Assembly (NCBI RefSeq): GCF_050942425.1
Contig: NZ_CP192063.1
Location: forward strand, 1 to 64,000
Length of the DNA stretch: 64,000 nt
Direction of reading: 5' to 3'
Source of the DNA: Actinoallomurus sp050942425
GTDB lineage: Bacteria > Actinomycetota > Actinomycetes > Streptosporangiales > Streptosporangiaceae
The notes below the pieces were generated by a model. It had not been told where the DNA came from. It ran no database searches and saw nothing but the letters and a program-made list of their open reading frames with translations. The position numbers and the translations under genes are program-made. Shown piece by piece: positions 35,255 to 43,370 of this stretch (within the stretch, counting starts at the first letter, position 1; every line of letters begins with the position of its first letter).

Positions 35255-38028
35255 GTGATCCGGGCCCGTTCGGGGCGCTCCGGGAACGGCTGCTCGACGC
35301 GGCCGCCACCTTCGCCGGGGGCGGTGGGGTGTCCGACATCCTGGCCGGAATGGTCGGCGACGTCGATCGGGCGCTGCGCGAGGAGCTGGAGATCTTCCCG
35401 GTCTGCCATCACTCGCCCGCCTCGGCCCTGGCGATGGCGCGCAGGCTGCGCGAGAAGCGGCCCACGGTCATCTACCTCGAGCTGTGCGAGGACCTGCGGC
35501 CGCTCCTCGACGAACTGCGCAACTGCCGGCTGCCGGTCGCGCTGCAGGCGTTCGCGAGCGAGCTCGACGACTTCCCGGTGGCCTGGGCGCCGCTCAGCGT
35601 CGTGGCGCCCATCACCGAGGCTTCGGCGGAGTACCAGGCCATCGCGTACGCGCTCGACACCCCGGGCGTCGAGCTCGTCCTGGTCGACCGGTCCACCGAC
35701 CACGTGTTCCAGTGGGAGCCGCGCACGTCCAGTGACGAGGACGCCGCCTCCCCGGACGACCGTGAGGGCGCGGCCCTGCACGGCGACGCGGTCGGCATCG
35801 AGATCGGCGACCTGCGTCCGCGCTTCGCCGAGCTCGAGGCGCACCTGCTGCACCACGGAAAGGTGCGGCACTGGTCCGAGTGGTGGGACCAGTACGTCGA
35901 GCAGCCGCTGACCGGTGCCGACTACGACACGTACCGGCAGGTCATGGTCATGATCGGCAGTCTCTTCCGGAGGCTCCGCCCCGAGGAGGACGCGCGCAAC
36001 GACCGCGACGAGGACCGCGAGCGCTACATGTGGACGCGGATGCGCGAGCACCTCGCAACGTCCGGGGCCGACCCGGAGCGCTGCCTGTACGTCTGCGGCG
36101 CCTTCCACGCGGCCAGCCGGGTCGAGCAGTTCGGACTGCGCGCCGAGGCGCCGTACGAGATCAGCCCCCGTACGGCGACCCGCTGGCAGTACGGCCTGAT
36201 CCCCTCGAGCCACTCCGCGATCGAGGCGCAGTTCGGGCTGGCCCCCGGGTCGGTGTCGGTCGCCGCGGCGACCTGGGCCAAGGCGCTCAAACGCGGCGGC
36301 GTCACGCCGTTCCGGCTCAAGGGCCAGAAGGGCGAGTCGAAACCGCCGAAGGCACGCCCGGCGGCCGATCCGGGGCCGGTCGCCGACCGGCTGACCGGCT
36401 TCCTGGCGCGGCCGCCAGCCCTGGACGGTCTCGACGAGGACGAGCTTCTCGGCTGGTGCGTCGACATCGTCCGCCTCGCCCGCCGCAACGGCTACCTCGC
36501 GAGCACGGCCGACGCGATCGCGGTGTTCGAGACGTCGATCCTGCTGGCGGGCCTGCGCGGGCGGGCACGGCCCACCCCGTACGACTTCCAGGACGCGGCG
36601 GTCACCTGCATCGAGAAGGACGTCGTGCCGGGCCGCCGCGACGTACAGCGGCTGTGCGAGATCCTGCTCGGCGGCGACCGGATCGGGCAGGTCGGCTACG
36701 AGTCGCTCCCGCCGCTGGCCCGCGACGTGCTCGACCGGCTGGAACCGCTCGGGCTCGACCTCACCAAGCGCACGATCCAGCGGGCCCTGCTCGACCTCGA
36801 CGCGAACCCGGAGCTGCGGCCCTGTTCCGACCTGCTCTGGGTGCTGCGCCGTCTGCTGCCGGAGGGCGCGGTCCGCCCCATCATGGGCGCGCGCCGGCTC
36901 GGCGAACGCCCGATCCAGGAGAGCTGGGACCTGGCGATCGGCCGTAACCAGCGGTCGATCGTCGAGCTCGGGTACGAGGGCGTCACCGTCGAGCAGGTGC
37001 TGGAGCAGCGGCTGCGCCGGGCGGTCGCGGACCCGAAGGCGACGGCCGCCGTCGCGCTGACGGCCGTGGAGGACGCCCTCCTCCACCTGAACGGCCGGCG
37101 GGTCGCCGACGACCTGGGGCACCGGGCGGTCGAGCTCCTCGCCGGCGAGCGTACGGTGGACGACGCCCCGGAGGTGCTGCGCCGCATCCGCGGGCTACTG
37201 GCCCACTTCCGCGCCACGGAGCCCGCGCTGCCGGAGTGGTGCGAACGTTTCGTCACCGCCGGATACGCGCACTACTGCACGCTGCTGCCGACCGCCTTCG
37301 TGGACGAGGACACCGGCGTACGCCAGGTGGCGGCGATGCTCGGATTCCTGTTCGGAATGGAGAGCCTCGCGCTGTCGCTCGGCTGTGACCACTCTCAGCT
37401 CGAACTCGCCGTGAAGCAGTCGCATCCGGAGGCGCCGGCCAAGGTCGCGCTGCTGTGGGCGGCGCAGACGCAGCTCGGGGTGCTGCCGCTCGCGGAACTG
37501 CGCGCACGGTACGACGCGCTGCTGGCCAACCCGCTCGTCGTCCCGTCGATCCCGCTCTACCTGAGCGGGTTCGTCCAGGCGCTCGAGCCCGCCCCGTCCC
37601 TGGCGCCGGTCGTCGTGGAGATGATGTCCAAGGCGTTCGCCCGGCTTCCGGACCCGGTGCTTCTCCCCTGGCTCCCCAAGCTGATCACCACGCTGCGGGC
37701 CCAGGCGTCCGAACTGGTGCCGGTGCTCGTACGGGAGGCGGGCCGCGCGTTCCCCGCGACCTTGCCCGCCGTCGACGCCTGGGTGCCCCCGTGGTCCGCG
37801 GCACCGCGCCAGCGCGATGTGGCGGCTTCGGTTCCCGCGTCGGCGCGGGAGGTCGCCGAGCTCGTGGCCCGCCATCCGGCGGCGTGCGACGCCGTGGCCG
37901 GGCTCCTCGGCCATGACGCCGGATGGCGATCGCCCGCGAGCGGAGCCGGTTCGAACGAGGTCACCGCCCTGCTGGCCGGGCACGGCGAGACGGCCCGCGC
38001 CGTCGCGGCGCTCCTCACGCCGGCGTAG
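35251..38028 (+). CDS. DUF5682 family protein
   Basis: A 925-aa protein. The N-terminal 300 residues hold EIFPVCHHSPASALAMARRL (His53-His54) and LYVCGAFHAASRVE, conserved-looking His-containing motifs that, in my reading, resemble the EreA/ChaN/TraB-like fold. The rest is a long helical repeat-like region. DUF5682 genes co-occur with MoxR, VWA and SWIM genes in many bacteria, so this is the system's probable effector or scaffold. No membrane segment. It ends in a 48-bp tandem duplication. Confidence 0.88.
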   Translation: MSDPGPFGALRERLLDAAATFAGGGGVSDILAGMVGDVDRALREELEIFPVCHHSPASALAMARRLREKRPTVIYLELCEDLRPLLDELRNCRLPVALQAFASELDDFPVAWAPLSVVAPITEASAEYQAIAYALDTPGVELVLVDRSTDHVFQWEPRTSSDEDAASPDDREGAALHGDAVGIEIGDLRPRFAELEAHLLHHGKVRHWSEWWDQYVEQPLTGADYDTYRQVMVMIGSLFRRLRPEEDARNDRDEDRERYMWTRMREHLATSGADPERCLYVCGAFHAASRVEQFGLRAEAPYEISPRTATRWQYGLIPSSHSAIEAQFGLAPGSVSVAAATWAKALKRGGVTPFRLKGQKGESKPPKARPAADPGPVADRLTGFLARPPALDGLDEDELLGWCVDIVRLARRNGYLASTADAIAVFETSILLAGLRGRARPTPYDFQDAAVTCIEKDVVPGRRDVQRLCEILLGGDRIGQVGYESLPPLARDVLDRLEPLGLDLTKRTIQRALLDLDANPELRPCSDLLWVLRRLLPEGAVRPIMGARRLGERPIQESWDLAIGRNQRSIVELGYEGVTVEQVLEQRLRRAVADPKATAAVALTAVEDALLHLNGRRVADDLGHRAVELLAGERTVDDAPEVLRRIRGLLAHFRATEPALPEWCERFVTAGYAHYCTLLPTAFVDEDTGVRQVAAMLGFLFGMESLALSLGCDHSQLELAVKQSHPEAPAKVALLWAAQTQLGVLPLAELRARYDALLANPLVVPSIPLYLSGFVQALEPAPSLAPVVVEMMSKAFARLPDPVLLPWLPKLITTLRAQASELVPVLVREAGRAFPATLPAVDAWVPPWSAAPRQRDVAASVPASAREVAELVARHPAACDAVAGLLGHDAGWRSPASGAGSNEVTALLAGHGETARAVAALLTPA

Positions 38029-38109
38029 CGCGGACGTGGTCGCGTAGGGGACGGACCGACGGTCACGCCGGCGTAGCGCGGACGTGGTCGCGCAGGGGAC
38101 CGACGGACA
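38015..38109. repeat. 48-bp tandem duplication at a convergent gene junction
   Basis: TCACGCCGGCGTAGCGCGGA... is repeated at 38015 and 38063 with two differences. The first copy holds the stop of the DUF5682 gene, the second the stop of the opposite-strand deacetylase gene. It looks like a recent slippage or unequal-exchange duplication. Confidence 0.85.
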
Positions 38110-38788
38110 GGCCGCGCTCGCTTATCTCGTCCAGGAGCGGCGGCAGCGCGCCGAGCGTGTTCCTCCACGACTCGGGTGCCGACGTGCAGTCGGAGTCGTG
38201 GAGGAGCACCGTCCCTCCGCCGTCGAGGTCGCGGGTGACCGTCGCGAGGACGGAGGCCGGGGTGGCCGAGCGCGTCCAGTCCCGGCCCCAGTTCGTCCAC
38301 AGCACCGGCGTGAGGCCCAGCCGGCGCGCCGCCCGCAACGCGGAGGCGCTCAGCACCCCGTACGGAGGCCGGTACCAGCGCGGCACCGTCCCCGTGACCG
38401 TGACGATGCACTCCATCGCCCTGGCCAGGTCGTCGTACGTCGCCGCGGGCCCGCGCAGCAGCATGCAGCGGTGCTCCCACCCGTGGACGGCGATCTCGTG
38501 CCCGGCCTCGGCGAGCTCCCTCCCCAGGCCCGGGGCGGCCTCGAGCATCCGGCCGAGCAGGAAGAAGGTGGCCTTGACCTCGTACTCCCGCAAGGCGGCC
38601 AGGAACGCCGGCGTCGAGCGCGGGTCTGGACCGTCGTCGAACGTGAGCGCCACATGACCGGGCTCGCCGACACCGGACAGCCCGGGGAACAGCCGTCGGC
38701 GCAGCGGCCCGATCGACGTGACGGCCGGTACGGCGTGCGCGGCGGCGAGGACACCCGCTGCGGTCGCGGCGAGGCGTTTGGCGCTCAT
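38063..38788 (-). CDS. Polysaccharide deacetylase (NodB/CE4 family)
   Basis: A 241-aa CE4 deacetylase acting on cell-wall or extracellular N-acetyl sugars. Motif 1 is LTFDDGPDP (metal/catalytic Asp pair), motif 2 is HGWEHRCM (metal-binding His pair), motif 3 is RPPYG, and there is a C-terminal VLLHDSD. A short N-terminal hydrophobic segment (LAATAAGVLAAAHAVPAV) suggests membrane anchoring or export. Its ATG overlaps the stop of an upstream mini-ORF, coupling it to the glycosyltransferase gene. Confidence 0.92.
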   Translation of the reverse strand: MSAKRLAATAAGVLAAAHAVPAVTSIGPLRRRLFPGLSGVGEPGHVALTFDDGPDPRSTPAFLAALREYEVKATFFLLGRMLEAAPGLGRELAEAGHEIAVHGWEHRCMLLRGPAATYDDLARAMECIVTVTGTVPRWYRPPYGVLSASALRAARRLGLTPVLWTNWGRDWTRSATPASVLATVTRDLDGGGTVLLHDSDCTSAPESWRNTLGALPPLLDEISERGLSVGPLRDHVRATPA

Positions 38789-38862
38789 GGGTTCGTCTCC
38801 GTCATCTCGGCGGGCTGCTGTGACCTGGGTAGTCGGGTCGCGACGAGGCGTGTGGTGTTCAT
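38785..38862 (-). CDS. 25-codon mini-ORF, second of two, coupled to the deacetylase
   Basis: A 25-residue frame starting MNTTRLVATRL and ending AEMTETNP. Its ATG overlaps the stop of the preceding mini-ORF and its stop overlaps the deacetylase ATG (both ATGA). It is a 74-bp repeat of that mini-ORF and of the glycosyltransferase 3' end. Whether the peptide has a role or only preserves translational coupling after duplication is unknown. Confidence 0.4.
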   Translation of the reverse strand: MNTTRLVATRLPRSQQPAEMTETNP

Positions 38863-38936
38863 CGGTTCGTCTCCGTCGTCCCGGCGGGGTGCTGTGCCAT
38901 GGGTTGTCTGGTCGGGGCGGGGCGTGCGGCGTTCAT
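38859..38936 (-). CDS. 25-codon mini-ORF, first of two, coupled to the glycosyltransferase
   Basis: A 25-residue frame starting MNAARPAPTRQ and ending AGTTETNR. Its ATG overlaps the glycosyltransferase stop, and its stop overlaps the next mini-ORF. It is similar to the next mini-ORF in length, start, and the TETN ending, and to the glycosyltransferase C-terminus AEMTEPTR. Confidence 0.4.
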   Translation of the reverse strand: MNAARPAPTRQPMAQHPAGTTETNR

Positions 38937-40108
38937 CGGGTCGGCTCCGTCATCTCGGCGAGCTCGTTCGCTGCGGGTCGTCCGGTCGCGGCGGCGTCCG
39001 GGCCGGTCGCGGCGGCGATCCGGCGGGTCGCCAGGGCGGCGACGATCGCCGCGGGGTCGGTGGCGCCGGGGGATTCCTTCATGCGCGGACCGGTCAACGC
39101 TGCGAACAACGCCTCGGGCAGCTCGTCCGGCCTGCGGGCCCACGGCGCCCAGCCGGCCTCCTCGAGCGCGGCCGCGTTCGTCCTGCCGTGCCCGGGGAGG
39201 CAGCGGTAGCTGATGACGGGCAGGCCGGACGCCAGCGCCTCGAGGGAGGAGAGGCCCCCGGCGTTCTGGACCACGACGTCGCAGGCGCGCATCAACGCCG
39301 GCATGTCCTCGACCCAGCCCAGGGGCACGCCGACGCCGGAGCGGGCGAGATCCTCCCGTAGCGCCGTGTTGCGTCCGCACACGACGACCGGCGTGACCAG
39401 CCCGGACGCGGCCACGTCCCGTACGGTGGCCGCGACGTCCCCGGCCCCCCACGACCCCGCCACCACCAAGGCCAGGCGGTCAACGTCCGGCAGGCCGAAG
39501 TGCAGCCGCGCCACCTGCCGCTCGAGCACGGAAGAGGCGGGCCGGAATCCAGGCCGTACGGCGGGCTCGCACACCCGGACGTCGGCCGCGCCGAGCCGTC
39601 GCGCCTGCGCCGCCGTCGTCGCATGCAGAGCCAGGTGGGCGTCGACCCCCTCGGCGATCCACAGGGGGTGCACGGACATGTCGGTGAGGTACGTGACGAC
39701 CGGGGCCCGAAGCGCGCCCCGCCGTCGCAGCCGCCCCAGCGCCTGGCTGGCGAGGGGGTAGGTCGAGATGACGACGTCGGAGCCCGCCGCCGAACGGGCG
39801 AGACGACGGGCGGCCAGCCCGCTCAGGGCGCGTACCGCCGCCGCGAGGTTCCGCCGCCGGTCCAGCGCGGTGAACAACCGCTCCCAGCTCTCCGGGGCGG
39901 CCCGCAGCTGCAGTGCGTACGACTGCCGCAGGAGGCGGCCGAGCGAGGCGGGGAACAGGTCGACGAAGTCGTGGCGATCGACGGAGAAGCCGGCTTCGCG
40001 GAGCCGGCGGGCGAGTTCGCTCGCCGCGCCGTCGTGCCCGGCGCCGACGCTCGCCGACACGATCGTGACGTGCCGTTTCGTACCGGAGTGGATCAGGGAG
40101 GTGTTCAC
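38933..40108 (-). CDS. MGDG-synthase/MurG-like glycosyltransferase (GT28-type)
   Basis: A 391-aa GT-B glycosyltransferase. The N-terminal domain has VTIVSASVGAGHDGAASELARRL, the monogalactosyldiacylglycerol-synthase-type opening. The C-terminal donor site has VVAGSWGAGD, DVVVQNAGGLSSLEALASGLPVI and a GHGRTNAAALEEAG stretch. It probably glycosylates a lipid or lipid-linked acceptor at the membrane. GTG at 40108 is chosen because it gives the family's N-terminus; no strong ribosome site. It is coupled through mini-ORFs to the deacetylase, suggesting modification of one glycoconjugate. Confidence 0.87.
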   Translation of the reverse strand: MNTSLIHSGTKRHVTIVSASVGAGHDGAASELARRLREAGFSVDRHDFVDLFPASLGRLLRQSYALQLRAAPESWERLFTALDRRRNLAAAVRALSGLAARRLARSAAGSDVVISTYPLASQALGRLRRRGALRAPVVTYLTDMSVHPLWIAEGVDAHLALHATTAAQARRLGAADVRVCEPAVRPGFRPASSVLERQVARLHFGLPDVDRLALVVAGSWGAGDVAATVRDVAASGLVTPVVVCGRNTALREDLARSGVGVPLGWVEDMPALMRACDVVVQNAGGLSSLEALASGLPVISYRCLPGHGRTNAAALEEAGWAPWARRPDELPEALFAALTGPRMKESPGATDPAAIVAALATRRIAAATGPDAAATGRPAANELAEMTEPTR

Positions 40109-40208
40109 GATCTGGTGCCTTCTGTCTCGACGCGATGGGAGTCCGGCCGGCGTCGGCCGGAAGGGGGAAGGGATCGATCGCCGCCGCGCTTCGCGTCGGC
40201 GGTGACCG

Positions 40209-40622
40209 TCACGACCGGTGGCCGGTCCGGATGCGCAGTCGTCCGCACAGAGTGCCACGATGCTCGACGGCGACGCTGGTGAACCGTCCATACGCAACCG
40301 CCAGCCAGCAGAACCCGCCGATCGCGGTCACCTCGGCGCGGTGCGTCCGTCCGGCCCATCGGCCGCCGGTGAAGAGCACCACCGGGAGGGGCGCATCGGC
40401 CGGCAGCCGGCCCCAGGCGACGGCGCACGGGCGACCGTGGGACACGCCGCGCCGGGCGCCCCGCAGGATCTCCGGCGCCACCGATGTCCGCACGACGACG
40501 TCGACCAGGGTCTCCGCGTCGTACACCTCCAGCGCGGGACACTCGGTGGCGGCCCGGCCGAGCCGGACCGCCCACGGGGTGCCGGTCAGCTGCCGCTCGA
40601 CGGGTGCCGCGCTGGTGGCCAT
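40209..40622 (-). CDS. Hypothetical protein
   Basis: A 137-aa soluble protein starting MATSAAPVERQLTGTPWAVRLGRAATECPALEVYDAET in parts. It has three cysteines and ends RGTLCGRLRIRTGHRS. No domain recognised. ATG at 40622 has GGAGA about 10 bases upstream. It lies 100 bp upstream of the glycosyltransferase gene on the same strand and may share its transcript. Confidence 0.6.
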   Translation of the reverse strand: MATSAAPVERQLTGTPWAVRLGRAATECPALEVYDAETLVDVVVRTSVAPEILRGARRGVSHGRPCAVAWGRLPADAPLPVVLFTGGRWAGRTHRAEVTAIGGFCWLAVAYGRFTSVAVEHRGTLCGRLRIRTGHRS

Positions 40623-40812
40623 GGGGGTGATCTCCTTCCGTGCCCGCTGAATCGGGCACGGGATCAGCGTCGTCGTTCCGGGCGCGCAGATCAGTAATGC
40701 GGCCATCCGACTTCGGGTGGTACCAGCTTCACCATTTGTCCTCCCGTCTGCTCCAGGAAGCCCGTCTGCCTGCGGAAATGGGCGGACAGGGCGGCGTCGT
40801 TAGACTCCCGGC

Positions 40813-41409
40813 ATGCTCCTCCCGACGGACGAAGAGATCCGCGCTCTACACGAGAAGCACGCGCCCACCTCCGCGGCGTTCGACCTCGTTCACACGCACT
40901 GCGAGATCGTCTGCGGGATCGCGGAACGACTGCTGGCCGACGGCGGCCTGGACGTCGACGCGGGTCTCGTACGGGCCGGCGCCCTGCTGCACGACATCGG
41001 CGTCTATCGCCTGTACGACGGCGACGGGCGCATCGATGAGGCGGGCTACATCCGGCACGGGATCCTCGGGTACGAGCTGCTGAAAGACGAAGGGCTCCCC
41101 GACGTCCTCTGCCGCTTCTGCTCCTGCCACACCGGGGTGGGCATCACCCGCGACGACGTCCGAAGCCAGGAACTCCCCCTGCCGGTCGCCGACTACGTGG
41201 CGGAGACCTCCGAGGAGGAGCTCGTCATGTACGCCGACAAGTTCCACAGCAAGACCGACCCGCCGACCTTCGTCACGGCCGACTCCTACGCCGCCCGGGT
41301 CCGGCGGTTCGGCGCGGACAAGGTCGCGCGATTCCGGGCGATGTGCGAGACCTTCGGCGTTCCCGACCTCACGTCATTCGTCGCCGAGTACGGACACGCT
41401 CCGGTGTAG
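40813..41409 (+). CDS. HD domain-containing phosphohydrolase
   Basis: A 198-aa HD-superfamily hydrolase. Metal ligands are visible as VHTHCEIVCGIA (first His), GALLHDIGVYRLY (the HD pair), HGILGYELLKDEG and SCHTGVGI, with a final Asp in MYADKFHSK. It probably hydrolyses a nucleotide or phosphate ester. ATG at 40813 has no ribosome site, but TAGACT at 40801-40806 is a -10 box 6 bases before it, so the mRNA is probably leaderless. Confidence 0.87.
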   Translation: MLLPTDEEIRALHEKHAPTSAAFDLVHTHCEIVCGIAERLLADGGLDVDAGLVRAGALLHDIGVYRLYDGDGRIDEAGYIRHGILGYELLKDEGLPDVLCRFCSCHTGVGITRDDVRSQELPLPVADYVAETSEEELVMYADKFHSKTDPPTFVTADSYAARVRRFGADKVARFRAMCETFGVPDLTSFVAEYGHAPV

Positions 41410-41649
41410 GCGGAGGCGCCTCGCCCCGGCGGCTCGTTCCTGCGTTTTGTCCTCGGCGGCGCCTCGTCGCGCGTGGCGTGTCCCCGCGTCTCGCCCAGGC
41501 GTCGGACTCATCCCGGACGGCTTGGTCTGGGCGGCTCGTCCCGGTGGCTCGTTCTCGCGTACGGTGCCGATTAGCTGCGGCCGAGATCTTCACAGATTCC
41601 CCACATATCGTCCGTGGGATCTCCGCGTCCGGCTCCTAGGCTCGCCGCC

Positions 41650-42333
41650 ATGCAACGGATCCTTGTCGTCGAGGATGAACCCGCCATCGCGCAGGCGGTC
41701 GCCGACCGGCTGGCCGCCGAGGGCTTCGAGGTGCGAACGGTGGCCGACGGGCCCGGTGCCGTGGCGGCCTTCGCGGAGTACCGGCCCGATCTGGTCGTCC
41801 TCGACCTCATGCTGCCCGGCTTCGACGGGCTGGAGGTATGCCGCCGCGTCCAGGCGCAGCGACCGGTCCCCGTGTTGATGCTGACCGCACGCGACGACGA
41901 GACCGATCTGCTCGTCGGGCTCGGCGTGGGAGCCGACGACTACCTGACCAAGCCGTTCAGCATGCGCGAACTGACGGCCCGCGTCCGGGTGCTGCTGCGC
42001 CGGGTCGAGCACGCCGCCGTGCTGGCCGCCGCTCCCGCCCGCGACGTGCTGCGCCTCGGCCCGCTGGAGATCGACCGGGCGGCCCGGAGGGTCGTCGTCG
42101 ACGGGGTTCCCGTGCACCTGACGCCCATCGAGTACGAGCTGCTCGACTGCCTCGCCCGTACGCCGGGCGCGGTGCTGACCCGGGCGGTCCTGCTGGAGCA
42201 GGTGTGGGACTGGGCCGACGGCGCGGGGACGCGTGTGGTGGACAGCCATATCAAGGCGTTGCGCCGCAAGCTCGGCGCGGACCTCATCCGCACCGTCCAC
42301 AGCGTCGGGTACGCGCTGGAGGTCGACTCGTGA
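41650..42333 (+). CDS. OmpR-family response regulator
   Basis: A 227-aa two-component response regulator. The receiver domain (1-118) has VVEDEP, the phosphoacceptor Asp in LVVLDLMLPGFDG and the Lys in LTKPFSMREL. The C-terminal winged helix is LTPIEYELLDCLARTPGAVLTRAVLLEQVWDW in parts and RRKLG...IRTVHSVGYAL. ATG at 41650 is preceded by TAGGCT (41637-41642), consistent with leaderless transcription. GTGA overlap with the kinase gene. Confidence 0.95.
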   Translation: MQRILVVEDEPAIAQAVADRLAAEGFEVRTVADGPGAVAAFAEYRPDLVVLDLMLPGFDGLEVCRRVQAQRPVPVLMLTARDDETDLLVGLGVGADDYLTKPFSMRELTARVRVLLRRVEHAAVLAAAPARDVLRLGPLEIDRAARRVVVDGVPVHLTPIEYELLDCLARTPGAVLTRAVLLEQVWDWADGAGTRVVDSHIKALRRKLGADLIRTVHSVGYALEVDS

Positions 42334-43370
42334 GCGTCATGCACAGGCTGTGGACAGCGCTGCCGCGCCCCCTCGACCCGATGCGGTCCATCAAGATCAA
42401 GCTCGGGGTGCTGGCCGTCTGCAACTGCTGCCTCGGCGGGCTGATGACGGTGTGGGGGTACGGCCTGGGCTTCCGCGGCCGGATCACGCTGCCGGCCGCG
42501 CTGCTGATCTCCATCGTGATCACCCAGATCCTGGCGCACGGCATGACGGCGCCGTTGCGCGAGATGACGGCCGTCGCCCGGGCCATGGCGCGCGGCGACT
42601 ACCGCCGCCGGGTCCGCGTGACGTCCCGGGACGAGGTCGGCGAACTCGGCAGGGCCTTCAACCGGATGGCCGACGACCTCGCCGAGGTCGACCGCCAGCG
42701 CCGCGACTTCGTCGCCAACGTGTCGCATGAGCTGCGGACGCCCATCGCCGCGCTGCGGGCGATCCTGGAGAACGTCGCGGACGGGGTCACCCCGGCCGAG
42801 CCGGAGGTGCTCGAAGGCGCCCTGGCACAGACCGAACGCCTGGGCGGCCTGGTCAAACAGCTGCTCGACCTGTCTCGGGTCGAGGCGGGCGCGGTCTCCC
42901 TGGATCTGACGAGCTTCGAGATCGCCCCGTTCCTGGAGGCCGCTGTCAGGGAGGCCCGGGTCGGCCATCCGGGCCCGGTGTTCGTGGTGCGGACCGAGCC
43001 GGGGCTGATCGTCCGCGCCGACCGGGACCGGCTGCACCAGGTCGTCACCAACCTGCTCGACAACGCGGCGCGGCACAGCCCGCCCGGTGGTGCCGTCACC
43101 GTGACCGCGACCACGCGAGGTCAGGCACTCCGCCTCGAGGTCCAGGACGAAGGGCCGGGCATCCCGGTCGCCGACCGCGCGCAGGTCTTCGAACGCTTCT
43201 CCCGAGGCTCCGCCTCACAGGTCGGGACCTCCGGTGGCGGCACCGGCCTGGGGCTGGCCATCGCCCACTGGGTGGTCGACCTGCACGACGGCGAGATCGC
43301 CGTCGCCGACTCTCCCCACGGCTGCCTCATCCGCGTCGTACTTCCGCAACCTCCTCAGGGATCGTCATGA
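42330..43370 (+). CDS. Sensor histidine kinase
   Basis: A 346-aa membrane kinase. Two N-terminal transmembrane helices (about 23-75) enclose almost no extracellular loop. A HAMP linker follows (TAPLREMTAVARAMARGDYRRRV), then the phosphoacceptor H-box FVANVSHELRTPIAALRA, the N-box VVTNLLDNAARHSPPG, and G-boxes DEGPGIP and GTGLGLAIAHW. With so small a sensor loop it probably senses within or at the membrane. It overlaps both its response regulator and the next membrane protein gene, which may be part of the sensing unit. Confidence 0.94.
   Translation: MSVMHRLWTALPRPLDPMRSIKIKLGVLAVCNCCLGGLMTVWGYGLGFRGRITLPAALLISIVITQILAHGMTAPLREMTAVARAMARGDYRRRVRVTSRDEVGELGRAFNRMADDLAEVDRQRRDFVANVSHELRTPIAALRAILENVADGVTPAEPEVLEGALAQTERLGGLVKQLLDLSRVEAGAVSLDLTSFEIAPFLEAAVREARVGHPGPVFVVRTEPGLIVRADRDRLHQVVTNLLDNAARHSPPGGAVTVTATTRGQALRLEVQDEGPGIPVADRAQVFERFSRGSASQVGTSGGGTGLGLAIAHWVVDLHDGEIAVADSPHGCLIRVVLPQPPQGSS

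Noticed and set aside
34069..37122. Very long (1017-codon) open frame on the minus strand
   Set aside because: Antisense shadow of the MoxR and DUF5682 genes; its composition is Arg/Val/Asp/Gly-rich, with no domains, and the plus-strand frames carry clear AAA+ and DUF5682 motifs.
38786..38985. CRISPR array
   Set aside because: The 74-bp units are contiguous degenerate tandem repeats inside coding overlaps, with no spacer/repeat alternation and no cas genes. No CRISPR was seen anywhere in the window.
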